A stretch of 64,000 nt of DNA from Molossus alvarezi (taxonomy: Eukaryota; Chordata; Mammalia; Chiroptera; Molossidae), in assembly GCA_037176705.1 (NCBI GenBank), contig CM073889.1:107525890-107589889 (forward strand). Reading direction: 5' to 3'. Under the pieces are notes generated by a model, which saw only the letters and a program-made list of their open reading frames with translations, was not told the DNA's origin and made no database searches. A program made the position numbers and the translations under genes. Every line of letters starts with the position of its first letter. Within the stretch, counting starts at the first letter, position 1. This document shows positions 47,465 to 59,600 of the stretch, piece after piece.

Positions 47465-47660
47465 ATAAAGGTTGTTTACATTTACTGAGTGCCTGTCGTG
47501 CACCAAGCATTGCAGCTAACCTCTTAATGTCCAGAGCATGGGCTCTGCTATCCCCATTTTATAGATGAGGAAACTGAGGCCCAAGGTCATGCAGCTGATA
47601 AGTGGCTAATGTAGAATTTGAAACCAGGTCTCAATGTCAAGCTGAGGCTTCTTACCTTAC
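47465..47660 (-). mobile_element. MIR SINE, antisense
   Basis: Antisense MIR order: 'TTTACTGAGTGCCTGTCGTG', 'CCCCATTTTATAGATGAGGA', 'CCCAAGGTCATGCAGCTGAT', 'TTTGAAACCAGGTCTCAATG'. Confidence 0.85.
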
Positions 47661-47714
47661 ATTTGACTCCCCCCAAACCCCCCGCCAGAAAGCAAAGGTT
47701 ATTCTTGGCTTCTC

Positions 47715-48010
47715 TGTCAGGTATCTGCCGCCATGATAATGCTACATAGCACGGAACCACAAAACCGGTGGCATATAGCCATGAATATTTACCTTCGCTC
47801 AGGAGTCTGTGGGTCAGCTGGCTGACTCTGCTGATCCAGCCATGCTCAGGTGGTCTCAGCGGGGCTCACCCCCATGCCTGCAGTCAGAGCTGGGGCCGCT
47901 GCCCTGGCTGGCCCGGGCTCGGCTCGTGGTGGCCAGCAGCGTTCCAAGCGTGTGAACAGAGTACACTGCTCCTTGAGGCCCGGGCTCGGACCTGCCACGC
48001 TCACTTCTGC
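47715..48010. mobile_element. Ancient LTR-like interspersed repeat (uncertain class)
   Basis: GTCAGGTATCTGCCGCC, ATAGCACGGAACCACAAAAC and GTCTGTGGGTCAGCTGGCT resemble an old dispersed LTR-like repeat related to the one at 27115-27465. Family not assigned. Confidence 0.4.
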
Positions 48011-49984
48011 CACAGTGGGTTGGCCCCGATCCACAGGAAAGGTGAGCAAACTCCACCTCGTGCTGGGAGCAGCTGCAGGCACGTCGCAGGGGCATATTTA
48101 TTAGGAGGGGAAGAATTGGGCCAATTTTGCAATTAGTCTGCCTCAGTTCCCTCCTTGCGGCTGCTTTGCCCCCTTGGGGACACCTGCTTCCTATAAGCCT
48201 CAGTTCCCTCTGCTTCCTCCTCTCTAAACCTCTTCTCATCCATGCTCAGGAGCAGTGACTGGGGGACTTGAAACGGCCCTCTTCCTCGGGGGAGGGGAGT
48301 CAGTCTGGCAGGGGTATGCCTTCCACCCACCTGATGAGACCTGATAACTGAAGCGGGCACCCGTCAGCCAGTAGGTGTGGTGAGTCTGGGGGGTGCAGCA
48401 GGTCTTCCCCTGGTCTTGAAAACCACAGTAGGTTTTTCTCTGCCTGAACCTCTTGCCCAGGGCCGGGAATTTCAAATGACATCCTGTTTTGCTGGTGAAG
48501 CAGGGAATACCCTCCTCTCCAGAAACTGCCCCTCGTCTTCCCACAGGCCTCTCAGGCCACAGCCCTGGGGGACCAGGTGTCTGGTGAAGTGTGCGTCTAG
48601 ATAACCCCCAGCCTCTATCTGCCTCACAGAAACAGCTAGATACTGTCCCCCTGGCCCGACGTGCACACACAGAACTGAGGTCATTCCGTCTATGTCCAGT
48701 GAAGACCAAAGGGGAAACTGAGGCAGGCAAGTGGTAGCCCTCTGTCTACCCCCACTTTGCTTGTCCCCACCACGCTGGCCGCCTTTCCCCTCTCACCAGT
48801 GCCCTGACTTCCAGCAGCCCTCAGCGTGCAAATACCGGAAGACTGAAAACAGGGCTGGAAGTCAGTGGTACAGGAAAAACAGCCTTTTCTGGCGGGTGGG
48901 CCGCGGACCCTGCGGCCGGCAGCAGGCCTCTGCCCACCTGCGAGCTAGAGGAAAGGACATCCCGTTTCGTGGCTGTCCCTCACTGTGCTGCCTTTGTAGA
49001 ATCAGGCGGTCCCTCTTCTGAGGTCAGAACCCCTGGCTGCAGACCTCGCCTCACACCGGCCTCACACCGTCATGCGGCCCGTCTGAGGGTGCTGGGCGGA
49101 GGTGGCCAGTTTCTCCGGTGCCTGGGGACAGGACTCCTGAGGGTGTGCAGGAGCGGCCGGAATGTGGGGCCAGGGCTGGAGGCAGGAGAAGGGGGCAGTG
49201 CTGGGGAGCACGCGCCTGTCTTTTCTGGCTCTGATGATCAGCTGCAGGGAGGGCACGTCTTTGGAGAGGGAGGCATGTTATCCATTGCTGACCCTCCGAG
49301 GGACAAAAGCGTGGTACCCACCGGGGAAGAGACGAGTTGGCATCTCAAAATCTTGAGGGAGGGGTGCTTCCTCCTTATTTTACCCTGGGAAACCAGGGCT
49401 TTGACATTTTTTTCTACACACAGGACCCTGGATTTCTTCGGCACTAAGTGACTGACCCTTTGTCGTTGGTCACAGATGCCTCTACCGGTGTCTAACAACC
49501 TGCCAGTCCCAGGTCCCAGTGCACAGGAAACAGCCACCGTTCTCAGTCTGAGCTGATGCTGTTTCTGTCCCCTAGAAGTACCAGGGGTGGGGGAGGGGAG
49601 GCACCGGAGCCTGGATAGAGAGCCTGATTGTAAATAAACAAATGATTGATCCTTGTCTTTAAAATAGAAATGAGCTCTCAAACCTCCACGGCCCACATAG
49701 AGACCACTACCCCTGGAGTGGAGGGGAGGTCCTGCCCCCTCCTCACCATCACACAATATAAGTGTCAACCTACACCTGCTTTTCTCCGACAAGGGGGAGG
49801 AGAGCAGGTCCAAGGGACCTCACGCTTCCTAGTGGCAGAACCTACCCGGAGTAGCTGGAAGCTGGCAGTGACAGCGCCATCCACACCACTGGTGAGATCT
49901 GCCGTCCTCTGGGAGCTACTTGGCATTTTCCTAGCCCGTAGAAGTGCGTATTTGACTGTAGAGTACAATGTGTGTGTGTGCTTT
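48011..49984. other. Unique intronic block
   Basis: About 2 kb with no transposon recognised. Open frames of 160-190 residues (48236-48730 and 49238-49813 on the minus strand, 48969-49451 on the plus strand) overlap each other and lack domain-like sequence, so I do not call genes. Confidence 0.45.
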
Positions 49985-50179
49985 AAGCTATTTTATTGAG
50001 TTTTAGAGAGAGAGGAAGGGAGAAACATCATTGAGAGAGCAAGACATCCATCGGCTGCCTTCTGCACACCCCCTACCAGGGATAGAGCCCACAACCTGGG
50101 CATGTGCCCTTCCTAGGAATCAAACCGGCAATGTTTTGGTGCAAGGTACAATGCCCACCCAACTGAGCCACACAGCTAG
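49985..50179 (-). mobile_element. VES-type SINE (older)
   Basis: Right end CTGAGCCACACAGCTAGAG is a diverged tRNA-like head. Flanks TAGAGTACAATGT and TAGAGTGTAATGT suggest the target duplication. Confidence 0.8.
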
Positions 50180-50334
50180 AGTGTAATGTAACACCAACAC
50201 CATTTATACTCTGATTGTGCCGGTGGGAATCGCTGGCTTCACACCTTGGTCCTAAGAAATTCTGAGGTTCACAACCTCATACCAGCTTCCAGACATCATT
50301 CAGTCAGTTGCAGACTTTCTGTTCTCCTTCAATC

Positions 50335-50512
50335 CTTACCCAAGGACTTGCCTAGAGAGAGAACTTGCCTAGGGGGCAGGGAGAGAGAGAGAGAAACATC
50401 GATGCGAGACATCTATCAGCTGCCTTGCATACATGCCCTGCCCAGGAATCGAACCAGCAACCTTCAGTGCACAGACGGCAGGATGATGCCAACCGAGCCA
50501 CTCTGGCTGTGC
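50335..50512 (-). mobile_element. VES-type SINE, degraded
   Basis: Contains AATCCTTACCCAAGGAC at left, GAGAGAGAGAAACATCGATG and the B-box-like AGGAATCGAACCAGC; the right end (CCGAGCCACTCTGGC) is eroded. Confidence 0.7.
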
Positions 50513-50829
50513 TGTTTTTGATTCATTCCAATATTTTCTAAGCATATAGGGAGATAACAAAGGTGTTTAAAACATGGTCAAAAAGATGAAGAAAAGGAAC
50601 AAGTAGAAAGAAAAGTTCACTGAGTCACAGCAGTCAAAGAAAAGGGCTTCAGGAGACTAAGGATAAGATTGCTTCCAGCCTGGGCATGGGCAGTCAGGGC
50701 GGCACTGACGTCACAGCAGACGGCTGCGGTCTGGATTGTTGATGATACTCAGCAGGGGCTCCATCTGTCTCTCCTTTTCCTCTTTCCCCATCTTTGGGCT
50801 TAACTTACCAGGAGTGCCCAGGGGTGTTC

Positions 50830-51335
50830 AATGCGCTTCGCTGACCCTTGCATGTTGACACTGATGCTTTCTACACAACCAGGCCCTTTCAGCGTTTTAG
50901 GAGTTTCTCCTGTTTCGATCCTGGTGTTGATGGTTTTGAATCTTGTCCGTTAGGGTTCGGTGTTTGTGCATGTTTTGGCTGGAGTATCGTGTACAGATTT
51001 CTTTACTGGAGCTGCTGCTGCTGCTGCTTCATCCTCATCCTCATCTTCATCAGCGGCAACATTTGCTTGTTCCTGTGGAGCTTTGCTACCACTTTCAGGG
51101 CAGAACACTTTCCAGACATACTTAGGAGTTTCATGTCCTCCTCTCCATCTTCTGACTCTGCCTCTCCCTGCACAGCTACTAAGTGCCGCCCACGAAGATG
51201 CATGGGCCCTGAGCGACACCTCGACCGTGAGACCGCGGGTGGTGGTGTTTCAGAGCCACCAAGGGAAACCGTGGGCTCTGCAGACATTTCCAGAGTTGCC
51301 AGCGTCCTGTAACTGGCCTGCCTTCCTGAGTTCCC
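50830..51335 (-). pseudogene. NPM1 (nucleophosmin) processed pseudogene fragment
   Basis: Read on the minus strand, the sequence follows the nucleophosmin mRNA from the middle of the core domain to the C-terminal half: [11 protein letters not shown] near 51287, then [22 protein letters not shown], an acidic DEDEDEDE run near 51040, and [12 protein letters not shown] near 50990. The conserved order spans several NPM1 exons with no introns, so it is a retrocopy. It is 5'- and 3'-truncated, has a frameshift between the SGK region and the acidic tract (two different frames are needed), a substitution of the acidic run by an Ala run, and a stop after PAKTCTNTEP. No poly-A tail is seen. It lies antisense in the ONECUT2 intron and is not expected to make protein. 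Confidence 0.85.
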
Positions 51336-51394
51336 ATTCTAGGGGGAGACTTAGCTGAGAAGCCCAAACTCCCAGGGGAACCGCTTGCAGATGG

Positions 51395-51397
<3 letters not shown>

Positions 51398-51438
<41 letters not shown>
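51398..51438. repeat. (GT)n microsatellite
   Basis: About 20 uninterrupted GT units, close to the 5' side of the NPM1 retrocopy. Confidence 0.95.
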
Positions 51439-51443
<5 letters not shown>

Positions 51444-52364
51444 TCAAAGATAACAGGATTGCTTTTACTTTTCAAAATGAAAGAAGGAAAAGTCGGGAAG
51501 AAATAGTTTGACAACACAGCGTGTTGTCGGTTTCCCTTTTCGGCGGTAATGACTCCTTCAGGGCAGACAGCCTCCTGGGGGGGGCAGTCAGGTGAGAGGA
51601 AGCTCAGCTTCCAGAATACCCTTCCGATGAGGGCTGGTGCTCAGGTTGAAATCCTGCCCAGCCGAGGGCAGGCTGTTCCCCTGCCCCTCACACTGTTGGA
51701 GAGTGGCCCTGTGCGTGATGCTCCCCAGAACAGTCAGCAGGAAACCCCCGACCCAGGGCTCTGAAGGGACGTTGCCGAACTAGGGCTTCAGGAGTATGGA
51801 GAAGCACCCGGGCAGCACCTGCACTGCTTAGTCTTGGGGGGACATCTCTCTGGTACAAAGAGCCTCTCGATCTGGGGCGGAATGAGGTAGATCTACTTCG
51901 GGAGGGTTACTCCATGCTTGCCTCTCCCTCCTCGCCCCTCCCGGAGCGGCTCTGCTGAACTGCCTGCTGCCCGGGTGAGCTGACACTTCTTACCGGGAAC
52001 GTGACGTGTGTTCTTACGTTGAAATTCGGGATTTGTATGTGCCGTGCTATTTAACCCTCAGAAGTCCCTGTTCTGAGACCAAATTTGTCTGTGAAGGGAA
52101 CGTTCTTGAGAGGGTCAGGACACCACTTGTCATCAGTATGTCCATGACCCCAGAAAGAGCCAGTCAGGAACATGACACAGACCTGGTCCCAGCCTCCGAG
52201 GACTCAGACGGGAAGGCAGAGTTAGTGACACGCGCATCGATGTCCTGGCTGCACTTGTCAATCCAGACGTGGACACACGTGCTAAATCGGAGACTGCATG
52301 TGCTCATCGACGTGCCCAGGACCCTCGGTCCTGTCATTGGAACTTGGGGTTCCTCGCCACCCTC
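51439..52364. other. Unique intronic sequence
   Basis: No transposon or credible exon recognised. Confidence 0.45.
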
Positions 52365-52380
52365 AGCCCTGGTTTTCCTT

Positions 52381-52616
52381 TTTTTTTTATCCTCACCGGA
52401 GGACATTTTTCCACTTTTTGTTCAGATAGAGCGGGAGGGAGAGAGAGAGAGAGAGAAACATCGACTTGAAAGGGACACATCGAGTGGCTGCCACCCTCAC
52501 AACCAACCAGGGCCGGGGACAAACTGCAACTGAAGTACGTGCCCTTAGCGGGAACCGAACCCGGGTCTCTCTGGACCACAGGCTGACGCTCTAACCACTG
52601 AGCCAAACAGGCCAAG
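52381..52616 (-). mobile_element. VES-type SINE, the last before exon 2
   Basis: AGCCCTGGTTTTCCTT (52365-52380) and AGCCCTGGTCTTCTTG (52615-52630) form a target duplication with few mismatches. Located about 600 bp upstream of the exon 2 acceptor. Confidence 0.9.
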
Positions 52617-52630
52617 CCCTGGTCTTCTTG

Positions 52631-53185
52631 TACTGGCTTCACACCAGATGAGAACTGGCCGAACCCATCTCTTCACAGTCTTTCCCTCCCTATTTGTTTT
52701 TTTTCTTAATTTTTCAAAAGTCTGGAAGAAGGGGATTTGGGTCGGGATGATACTGTCATTCTACCACTTCTTCTTTCATCTGTTGACAATTTTTTGAGTC
52801 ACTCAGGTAGAAGCTTTGAGTTTAAAGAAGTTCTGAGTCCCAGCGGTGGCGGCAGCTCCGTGGTGAACGGTCCTGGGGAGGGTCGGAAAGAGGGGCCGCC
52901 TGACCAGTCTCCCCAGGACCTTGGCATCACCGCTCCCCTCACAGCCCTGGCTTCAGAGATCAAGAAGCTCAAGGGTATGCTGGGGGTGAGGGAAAGGGGA
53001 AAGCAGTTGGTTCCAAACCGGACTGGAAAACAGCCCTGCCTTTTCTCCTCCCTCCCCCGCTGACGGAGATGAGCCAGGGAGGCCGGTTATTGACAGCTGG
53101 GCGATTTGCACCATCAGGTTTAACAATTTACATCCCCATGTATGACTTTATCAATGTTTTTAATGGATCCCCTTCGCGGGCGCCA
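52631..53185. other. Intron 1 end, unique sequence upstream of exon 2
   Basis: No repeat or alternative exon with convincing splice sites was recognised. The 108-residue open frame at 52737-53063 is judged a chance frame. Confidence 0.45.
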
Positions 53186-53219
53186 GGACTGACTCTCTCC
53201 TCCTCTCTTTCCCTTCCAG
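53186..53219 (+). other. ONECUT2: Exon 2 splice acceptor region
   Basis: A branch-point-like CTGAC lies near 53188, followed by an almost pure pyrimidine tract and CAG ending at 53219. Confidence 0.9.
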
Positions 53220-53506
53220 CATGCAAACGCAAAGAGCAAGAACCAAACAAAGACAGGAACAATTCCCAGAAGAAATCCCGCCTGGTGTTCACCGACCTCC
53301 AACGCCGAACACTCTTTGCCATCTTCAAAGAGAACAAGCGCCCGTCGAAAGAGATGCAGATCACCATTTCCCAGCAGCTGGGCCTGGAGCTCACAACCGT
53401 CAGCAACTTCTTCATGAACGCCCGGCGCCGTAGCCTGGAGAAGTGGCAGGATGACCTGAGCACGGGGGGCTCCTCGTCCGCCTCCAGCACGTGTACCAAA
53501 GCATGA
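53220..53506 (+). CDS. ONECUT2: ONECUT2 exon 2 coding part (divergent homeodomain, C terminus)
   Basis: This exon completes codon 414 and codes residues 415-508, ending at TGA 53504-53506. A basic stretch CKRKEQ follows the CUT domain and the homeodomain occupies about residues 430-489. Its recognition helix reads VSNFFMNARRR: Phe477 and Met479 take homeodomain positions 48 and 50, the diagnostic Onecut-class variant of the usual Trp48 and Gln50, while Asn480 (51) and Arg482 (53) are kept. The tail is Ser-rich (STGGSSSASS) and ends CTKA. The homeodomain acts with the CUT domain in DNA binding and in co-activator contact. The open frame continues upstream of the acceptor to 53069, but that part is intronic. 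Confidence 0.97.
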
Positions 53507-54767
53507 AGGAAGGACTCTCGGCTGGGCACAAGTCACCTCCAAATGAGGACAACAGATACCAAAAGAAAACACAAAGGAAAAAAGACACCGGATTCTTAGC
53601 TGGGGCCCTTCACTGGTGATTTGAAAGCACAATTCTCTTGAAAAGAAACTTCTAGCTGTAATCGTAGGCCAGGTGTTCTGTTTTGTTTTGTTTTTAATGG
53701 CTAGGGAGTCCAAGTGCAAGCTGAAAATGAATCTCTCTGAACCAGACATTGTCCTCTGAGCATTCTGAGCATCTCAGAAACCCAAATGGGGCCTTCCTGG
53801 AGCAAGTTCATTTCAGTGTGGGGTCAACCAAGCTCAGGATTGCTTGAAATGTCAACAGTCCCACTTCGGGTCCCGTCAACCTTGCAGTCAGAGTTCCCAT
53901 GAGTCACAGTGGGAATCCACCTGAGTTTGGGCTCCCAAGATGCTACTTTAAGAGAAGACTCTAGCCATCAGAATGACCTCATTTGCTTTCCAAGTGCTTA
54001 GCCTCATCACACCACAGTCCACCAGAGTTCACAGCCATAACATAAAAAAAACAACAAAACATCAGAATAGTTACTGAGCACAAGTTTTAAATAGGGAAGT
54101 TAAAAATAAATCCCAGGACCTGTTTTTCCAACTCAGGCATCTTTTCATTGAATGGTTTTGAAAGCTTTAAGTTGGCCCAGTTTACAATTTTCTTTTTTTT
54201 ATCTCCTGGAAATCTCACATGGTCTTGGATCCATCACAAACAACAGATCAGTTCACTTGAGCTCAAAGTACCGAGCACAACGCAGGTCAACGGAGAATAC
54301 GGAAGGCTGGATTCGCCGCGTCTGGATTTTCAGGACGCCGATTGTGAAGTCAGAGGGAATCACTGGGGATACAGCTTCAAGCACACTTTGCAGTTTGCTA
54401 CAAATTGTTTGTACCTAATGCAGACGCACACTCAGGAGGCCAGTTTTACTGTCATGGTACATGGCGCAAACGCAGCATTTTAAAAGATCTAGCTTTTTTT
54501 TTAGATCATGAACGTGTCCTTCTTGGTTATCAGTCACCTGGTTTCTCTTACTGTGCATTCTGACCCCTACGTAACTCATTTTCACTCTTTCAGACTTGGG
54601 TTGTTCTCTCATTCATCCCATCGGTAGGGACGTTTTCAGTGTTTTCTAGCAAGAAAATAAAATAATAATTCAAATCACCATCCATGTTACCCATCTAGTC
54701 CTAAATCTCTTCCATTGTTGAGTCGTCCTAGCAAAACAGCTGAATAAAACTAGAGAAAACACAGCAC

Positions 54768-56628
54768 ACCAAAGAAGCAGAATACTGCAAACCAAAGACA
54801 TTTGTTACTTGCCATTTTCTAGCCTAAAAATACTGTGATTACTTTTAGAAATCAGAAAAACCTCTGCAACTCCGAACGGCATTCAGCTCTTGCATTTGGC
54901 TCAGCATCAGGCTGAGCAGACAGGCTGTGCCAAGGACATTAGCCAAGCCACCAAGGGCGTGGCTGTCACCTTCCAACAGCAGGCAGGAGAGCGCCCACCC
55001 ACGGGACTCGGGAGGTTGCGACGGTCTCGATGTGCATACTTACCAGTGAATGGCCCCAGGTGGGCACCATGGGGTGCTCAAAGCAAGCCAAACGCTGCAA
55101 CAATTCTCTACAGACACTTGAGACTGACTTTTTTATGAATTACTTAATCGAAACCAAAGAAACTTTTTCTGCACCTACTTCTGCAACAAACAAAACTGTC
55201 CCATTAAGATGAATAAGGAAATACGTAAATCAATGAAAATCACCACCAACAAGAAGGAAGCACGCCAGAAAAAAAAAAAAACATACAGCGAGACACACTG
55301 TGTTCAGACAGACCTCTTGGGACATTTTTTGGAAGCAGATTTTAAAGAAAGGGTTGAGACATGAATGGAAATACGGAAAAAGCCTCAGTAGCTGCTGCTT
55401 CATTTGACAACTCACGCGGTAATCTTAAAGTTGAAGGTTGTCTTTAATTTGTGCCTATGCAGTTTTTCAAAAGAACACGGGACAGAGCAACAGAAACCTC
55501 AACAGCTACAATACCAAAGATGAGGATTTCTCACACCTTTGTTTCAGTTCATTATCTCCTCTTGCCCGGCTAACATACTAATAGCGCCATTGATCTGTGT
55601 AAAGGTAATCAATTTTGTTTCTGAGCAACCAAAGGAAAGGGTCATTTATTTGATTTTATTGTTTCCCTTTTGTTTTGTTTTATGGCTTTCTACCCCAACA
55701 TGGAATCTCTCAGAAGGTTCCATGGACTCCAAGTTTATAAGATGTTGGGATAGTGAACGATTCTCTTCTCTCTGCTCTGCAGAGTGTGGGGAATAATATT
55801 GTCACTTGAATGATCTTTGCTTATCCCTTAGACTTAAAGTTCCTTCTTTGTTCAGTCTCATCATCAGGGGAGGGGAGGGGAGTGAGGGTCAGGGTTGGGG
55901 GGTCTTGGTGACACATCCTTGCCCAAGCCACAGAACCAAAGAGTTTATAGAGGAATTGACAGCCTCGTCTTCATATGATTGCTACATCCTAACAGGGCTT
56001 CATTTGGGGGTCGGGGGAAACATGTAAAAATAATTGCCAGTTTCTACTTTTCTATTAGCTTTTTAAAAATCAGCTGTAAAATTGCATTTCTAAAGAAAGA
56101 TATATATATATATATATAATATATGAACACATATATAGATTCAACTTGATATTGGTAACCCAAAATTATTGCTGTCCAAATTCATGTCTTGTTTTTGTCA
56201 AGTGTTTCATTGATTAAGAATTCCGTTCAGAATTTTGCTCATTTCTCATGCCATCCCAGAGTTCATTTGCCACTGTGGATGACTTGGAGTATTCAGATTT
56301 CTGTGAAAAGTCCTGAGAAAGGTCGAAAGTCCAGTTCAAGCATTTCAACATCTAAGCTGTTGATAAATGGATCCATAGTGAAAATGAGTTGTATTTGTTT
56401 TTGGAGTTATCTCTAATCTATGCCTCAACCATAATCAAGGTGAGGAGGTCCATCCACTAGACTCACCCCAGAACTGGGCCAGGGTCAGTGGGGTGCTCCT
56501 CTTCTATAGCTGCGGGAAGGCTCAGTGGTCCACACCTCGCAGTTATGGCGATGACGCCAGCTTAGTTCTCCAGGACCTTCCCTGTCCCAGGTGTCCCAGA
56601 TCCTCCTCAGTGAGTAGATTCACCAAAG
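54768..56628 (+). promoter_or_regulatory. miR-9-5p seed-match cluster 1 (7 sites)
   Basis: ACCAAAGA (8-mer class) occurs at 54768-54775, 54791-54798, 55153-55160, 55513-55520 and 55935-55942; ACCAAAG (7-mer) at 55628-55634 and 56622-56628. The first two are 23 nt apart, a spacing compatible with cooperative repression. ONECUT2 is an established miR-9 target. Confidence 0.7.
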
Positions 56629-59600
56629 GGACTTCCCACGGGGGAAGCAACTTCCATTGCAATGGGTTCATCAGGTATCCTCAGGGTGGTAATTACCAAA
56701 TCTCATAGACAAGCCTGTGTGACCACAGCTGGCACTGGGGTAAGACAGTGGTGTGTTGTTGTTGTTGTTGTTTTTTGGGGGGGGGGGTGGTCTTAGTCCT
56801 GGAGAGAAAATACAAAGCAGAGCTTGGGGAGGATCCCAGAGTCCTGTCCCTGGGAGCCTCATTGTCCCTTGTGCCACTTCTCACTCCCACCACGTGGGTC
56901 TCCCTTTGCAGGGGCAGCAGCCATGGAGCTGTGACTCTCCAGGACTTTTGTCATCCATCCTACCTGAGGCTGTCCCTCGATTTTTCCCTGTGTCTCTTTG
57001 TCTCTTTCTCATACTCCATGTCTCCTTTGTCAAATGACCAAAAAAAGAGCATATTTCAGCAGGGGAATGCTCCATATTGGTTGATAAAAATGAATGTCAA
57101 CTTGCATATTTCCAAATGAATCCTTGTGACGTGTGGCCAATGGAAATGGTTGTTGTTATCAAGACTAGAGTGAGGAACCAAGCCTGCTTGGTTTGATGAG
57201 TGATTCTTTGGTACTCTAATCTCAGCATTTCAGTCTCTGGCATCCTCTGAAGCTGTCTAAACCGAAAGAGGCTGCCTTTGTGGCCCGAGATTTCAACACC
57301 GGCCAAATGAGGTGTAGTCACACACACACCCTCTGTGTCCCTGGTGACCTGAGGAAGATGTCATCATATAAAAACGAAAGGATTCCCCTCCAAGGACTTC
57401 TGATAAATGTCTCACCAGATAATATCATACCAGAGAGAAATGCTTACTTTAAGAAAATATTTACATACATACATAAATACACGTGTGTGTCTATATATTT
57501 ATGTATCAAAATTTTAAGCCCCACAGAATTTCAAATTGTTAAACATCTGAAAGGGAAAAAATGAATGTCTGCAAATGGGAAGGTAATGGAAATTGGCCCA
57601 TGAGTTTTCCCAAGCATTTTTCAACTTAATTTTAAATTAATAATTTCAGGAAAAAAATAATTGTTTGGTCTTGTTATATTTTAGAGTCCATTTACTCAAT
57701 CCAAAAATAAAATAAAAAATATTCCAGGCCTGCCTCAGCAACTGAAGGGACAGTTCTGAACCAAAATTCACAGTCTTGAGGCACCAGAAGTCCAAAGGCT
57801 ATTGAGTGGGAAAATAGTTTTTTTTTTTATTCCTTTAGGTAAATGGGTTTTCTTTACTTTTGTTTTCAATGTGATTTTGGTACTGGGGATATCGTTCTTT
57901 GATTCCAGGACATTTTTATTAAGAGCCAATATTTTTCTAAAGGAAAACAGCAACAATAATAAAAACTCAACCCCAATATTAAAGGCTTTTCCAAATTGTA
58001 AACTAGTGTGTAGGTTGTACCACTTAAGCATGAGTTGGGAAGGACCCAGCCTGACACTTTCTCTGGAGAGATTGGAGCATTGGCCCTGTGGCATCTCTAT
58101 TCCTGCAGGCCCTTGGCAGTTTGGGGTTTAGGAAATTCACACTGATTTTCACTTATAGCTAAAGTAAAATGAAAATTAGGAAGGGAAATCTGATATATAT
58201 GCATGTTTTAGGTCAAACAATGTATTTCAAAGTCAAATATATATACCTTTCATATGGTCAACCATTCTACCTTACCTATGCTAGGCACCCACCTATTAAT
58301 GCCAGTAAGTTGAACAGATTTTTAAGAATCACTACCACTTGGATACAGCAGGCGGAGGGTGGGCACTTCCCACTTTTGAAGATGTTGGTAGATTACACAA
58401 GTGTCTGTATGATTATCATTACCACCGTGTCATGACAATATACCTTTGCAGTAAACTCTGATTTTTCAGGAGGTGAGATAGGAGTTTTTAAAAAATATAA
58501 AAAGAATAGACTGGGTTCCAGTGTTGTTGAAAAATAATGGACTCTATTAAAAAGTAGAGAAAAAGAGATGACACATGTGGTCTAGTTTGACCCCAAGACC
58601 CAGACACAAGTTCTGTGAAGAGAATTGTCATGACCAGACCAGAGCTGACTTTTTATTATTGTTGCTGCTGCTGCTGTCTGACTCACACCTGTCCGCCCAC
58701 CCAGGAGGAGCGAGTGGGAAATACTGGATGGAGGAGGGAGAGAGCTGGGACTTGCAGCTTTCTGATCCGTACCTGCAGGACTGGAGAATAACTCTGTACC
58801 TTCACTAAGACCAAGTCACCTCTAAAACAGCAGGAGAGTCTAGTCATCATCAAAAATCCTTACTAAAGGAAAGGGCATTTAGATTTGTAAAAATCTCGTA
58901 CCTTAATGACATTGGCTTGAAACGTGGATCTCCCAATGCCAGTTTTCTACCCAGGACTTTGTTCTTTCCAAGGGCAGGGGAAAGGGAAGTTTGTTTATTT
59001 GTTTTAGGAAGTCTCAGAATGTGCTCTAAAATACAAAAAAAAATAATTATTAAAATAATATAGGGCTTCACATAGGTAGACACAGAGCTTCTAATGGAGG
59101 CTGATGGGCTATTGCATGAATCCCCCAGGGATCGGAAACGCTCATTGTTCTCAGATCCCAAAATGACTCTGCCAGTCTGAGGCAAGTTAAAATTAGAGCC
59201 CAAGCTTTCCTTACAGGTTTTTGAGTTTGGTTAACTAGAATTAGCCAGCTAATACCTTTTTAATAGAGATAATGTGTATGGGAAAAAAACAAGCTTGGTC
59301 ATTCCATGGAAGTCTTCCACTCTGCTCCATCTTCAGCAGCAGGCATTTCAAGTAGCGTAAACCTTGGTAGATAAGTTTGCCTCAAGCTCATACAGTCTGT
59401 CAGCTTGGATGTATACAGATTTCGATGCATCTTTCGACATGTGTTCTCATGATGTCCTCATAGCAACACACATTACCTATGCGTGTCTAGACTGCACAGA
59501 CATGTGCGCACAGACATCTGCATACATACCTACTGTCATCTGTTACAATAAATAAATTCTAAGTGGTCATTTTACATGTATGTGGTACTTCTACAATGTA

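Larger units (their letters stand above)
10237..53219 (+). other. ONECUT2: ONECUT2 intron 1 (~43 kb)
   Basis: The donor GTAAGA at 10237 follows codon phase 1 (one base of codon 414 in exon 1). The acceptor is a pyrimidine-rich tract ending in CAG at 53217-53219, with a branch-point-like CTGAC near 53188. Joining G from exon 1 with CA from exon 2 gives Ala414 and continues in frame with Cys415-Lys-Arg-Lys, as in ONECUT2. The intron is transposon-free up to 20.6 kb and then rich in SINEs and L1s up to 52.6 kb. Confidence 0.95.

Noticed and set aside
49238..49813. 191-residue minus-strand open frame
   Set aside because: Low-information composition and overlap with other frames; no evidence of an exon.
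53069..53219. Upstream extension of the exon 2 open frame with its own ATG
   Set aside because: The pyrimidine tract and CAG at 53217-53219 and the in-frame match to ONECUT2 show this part is intron.
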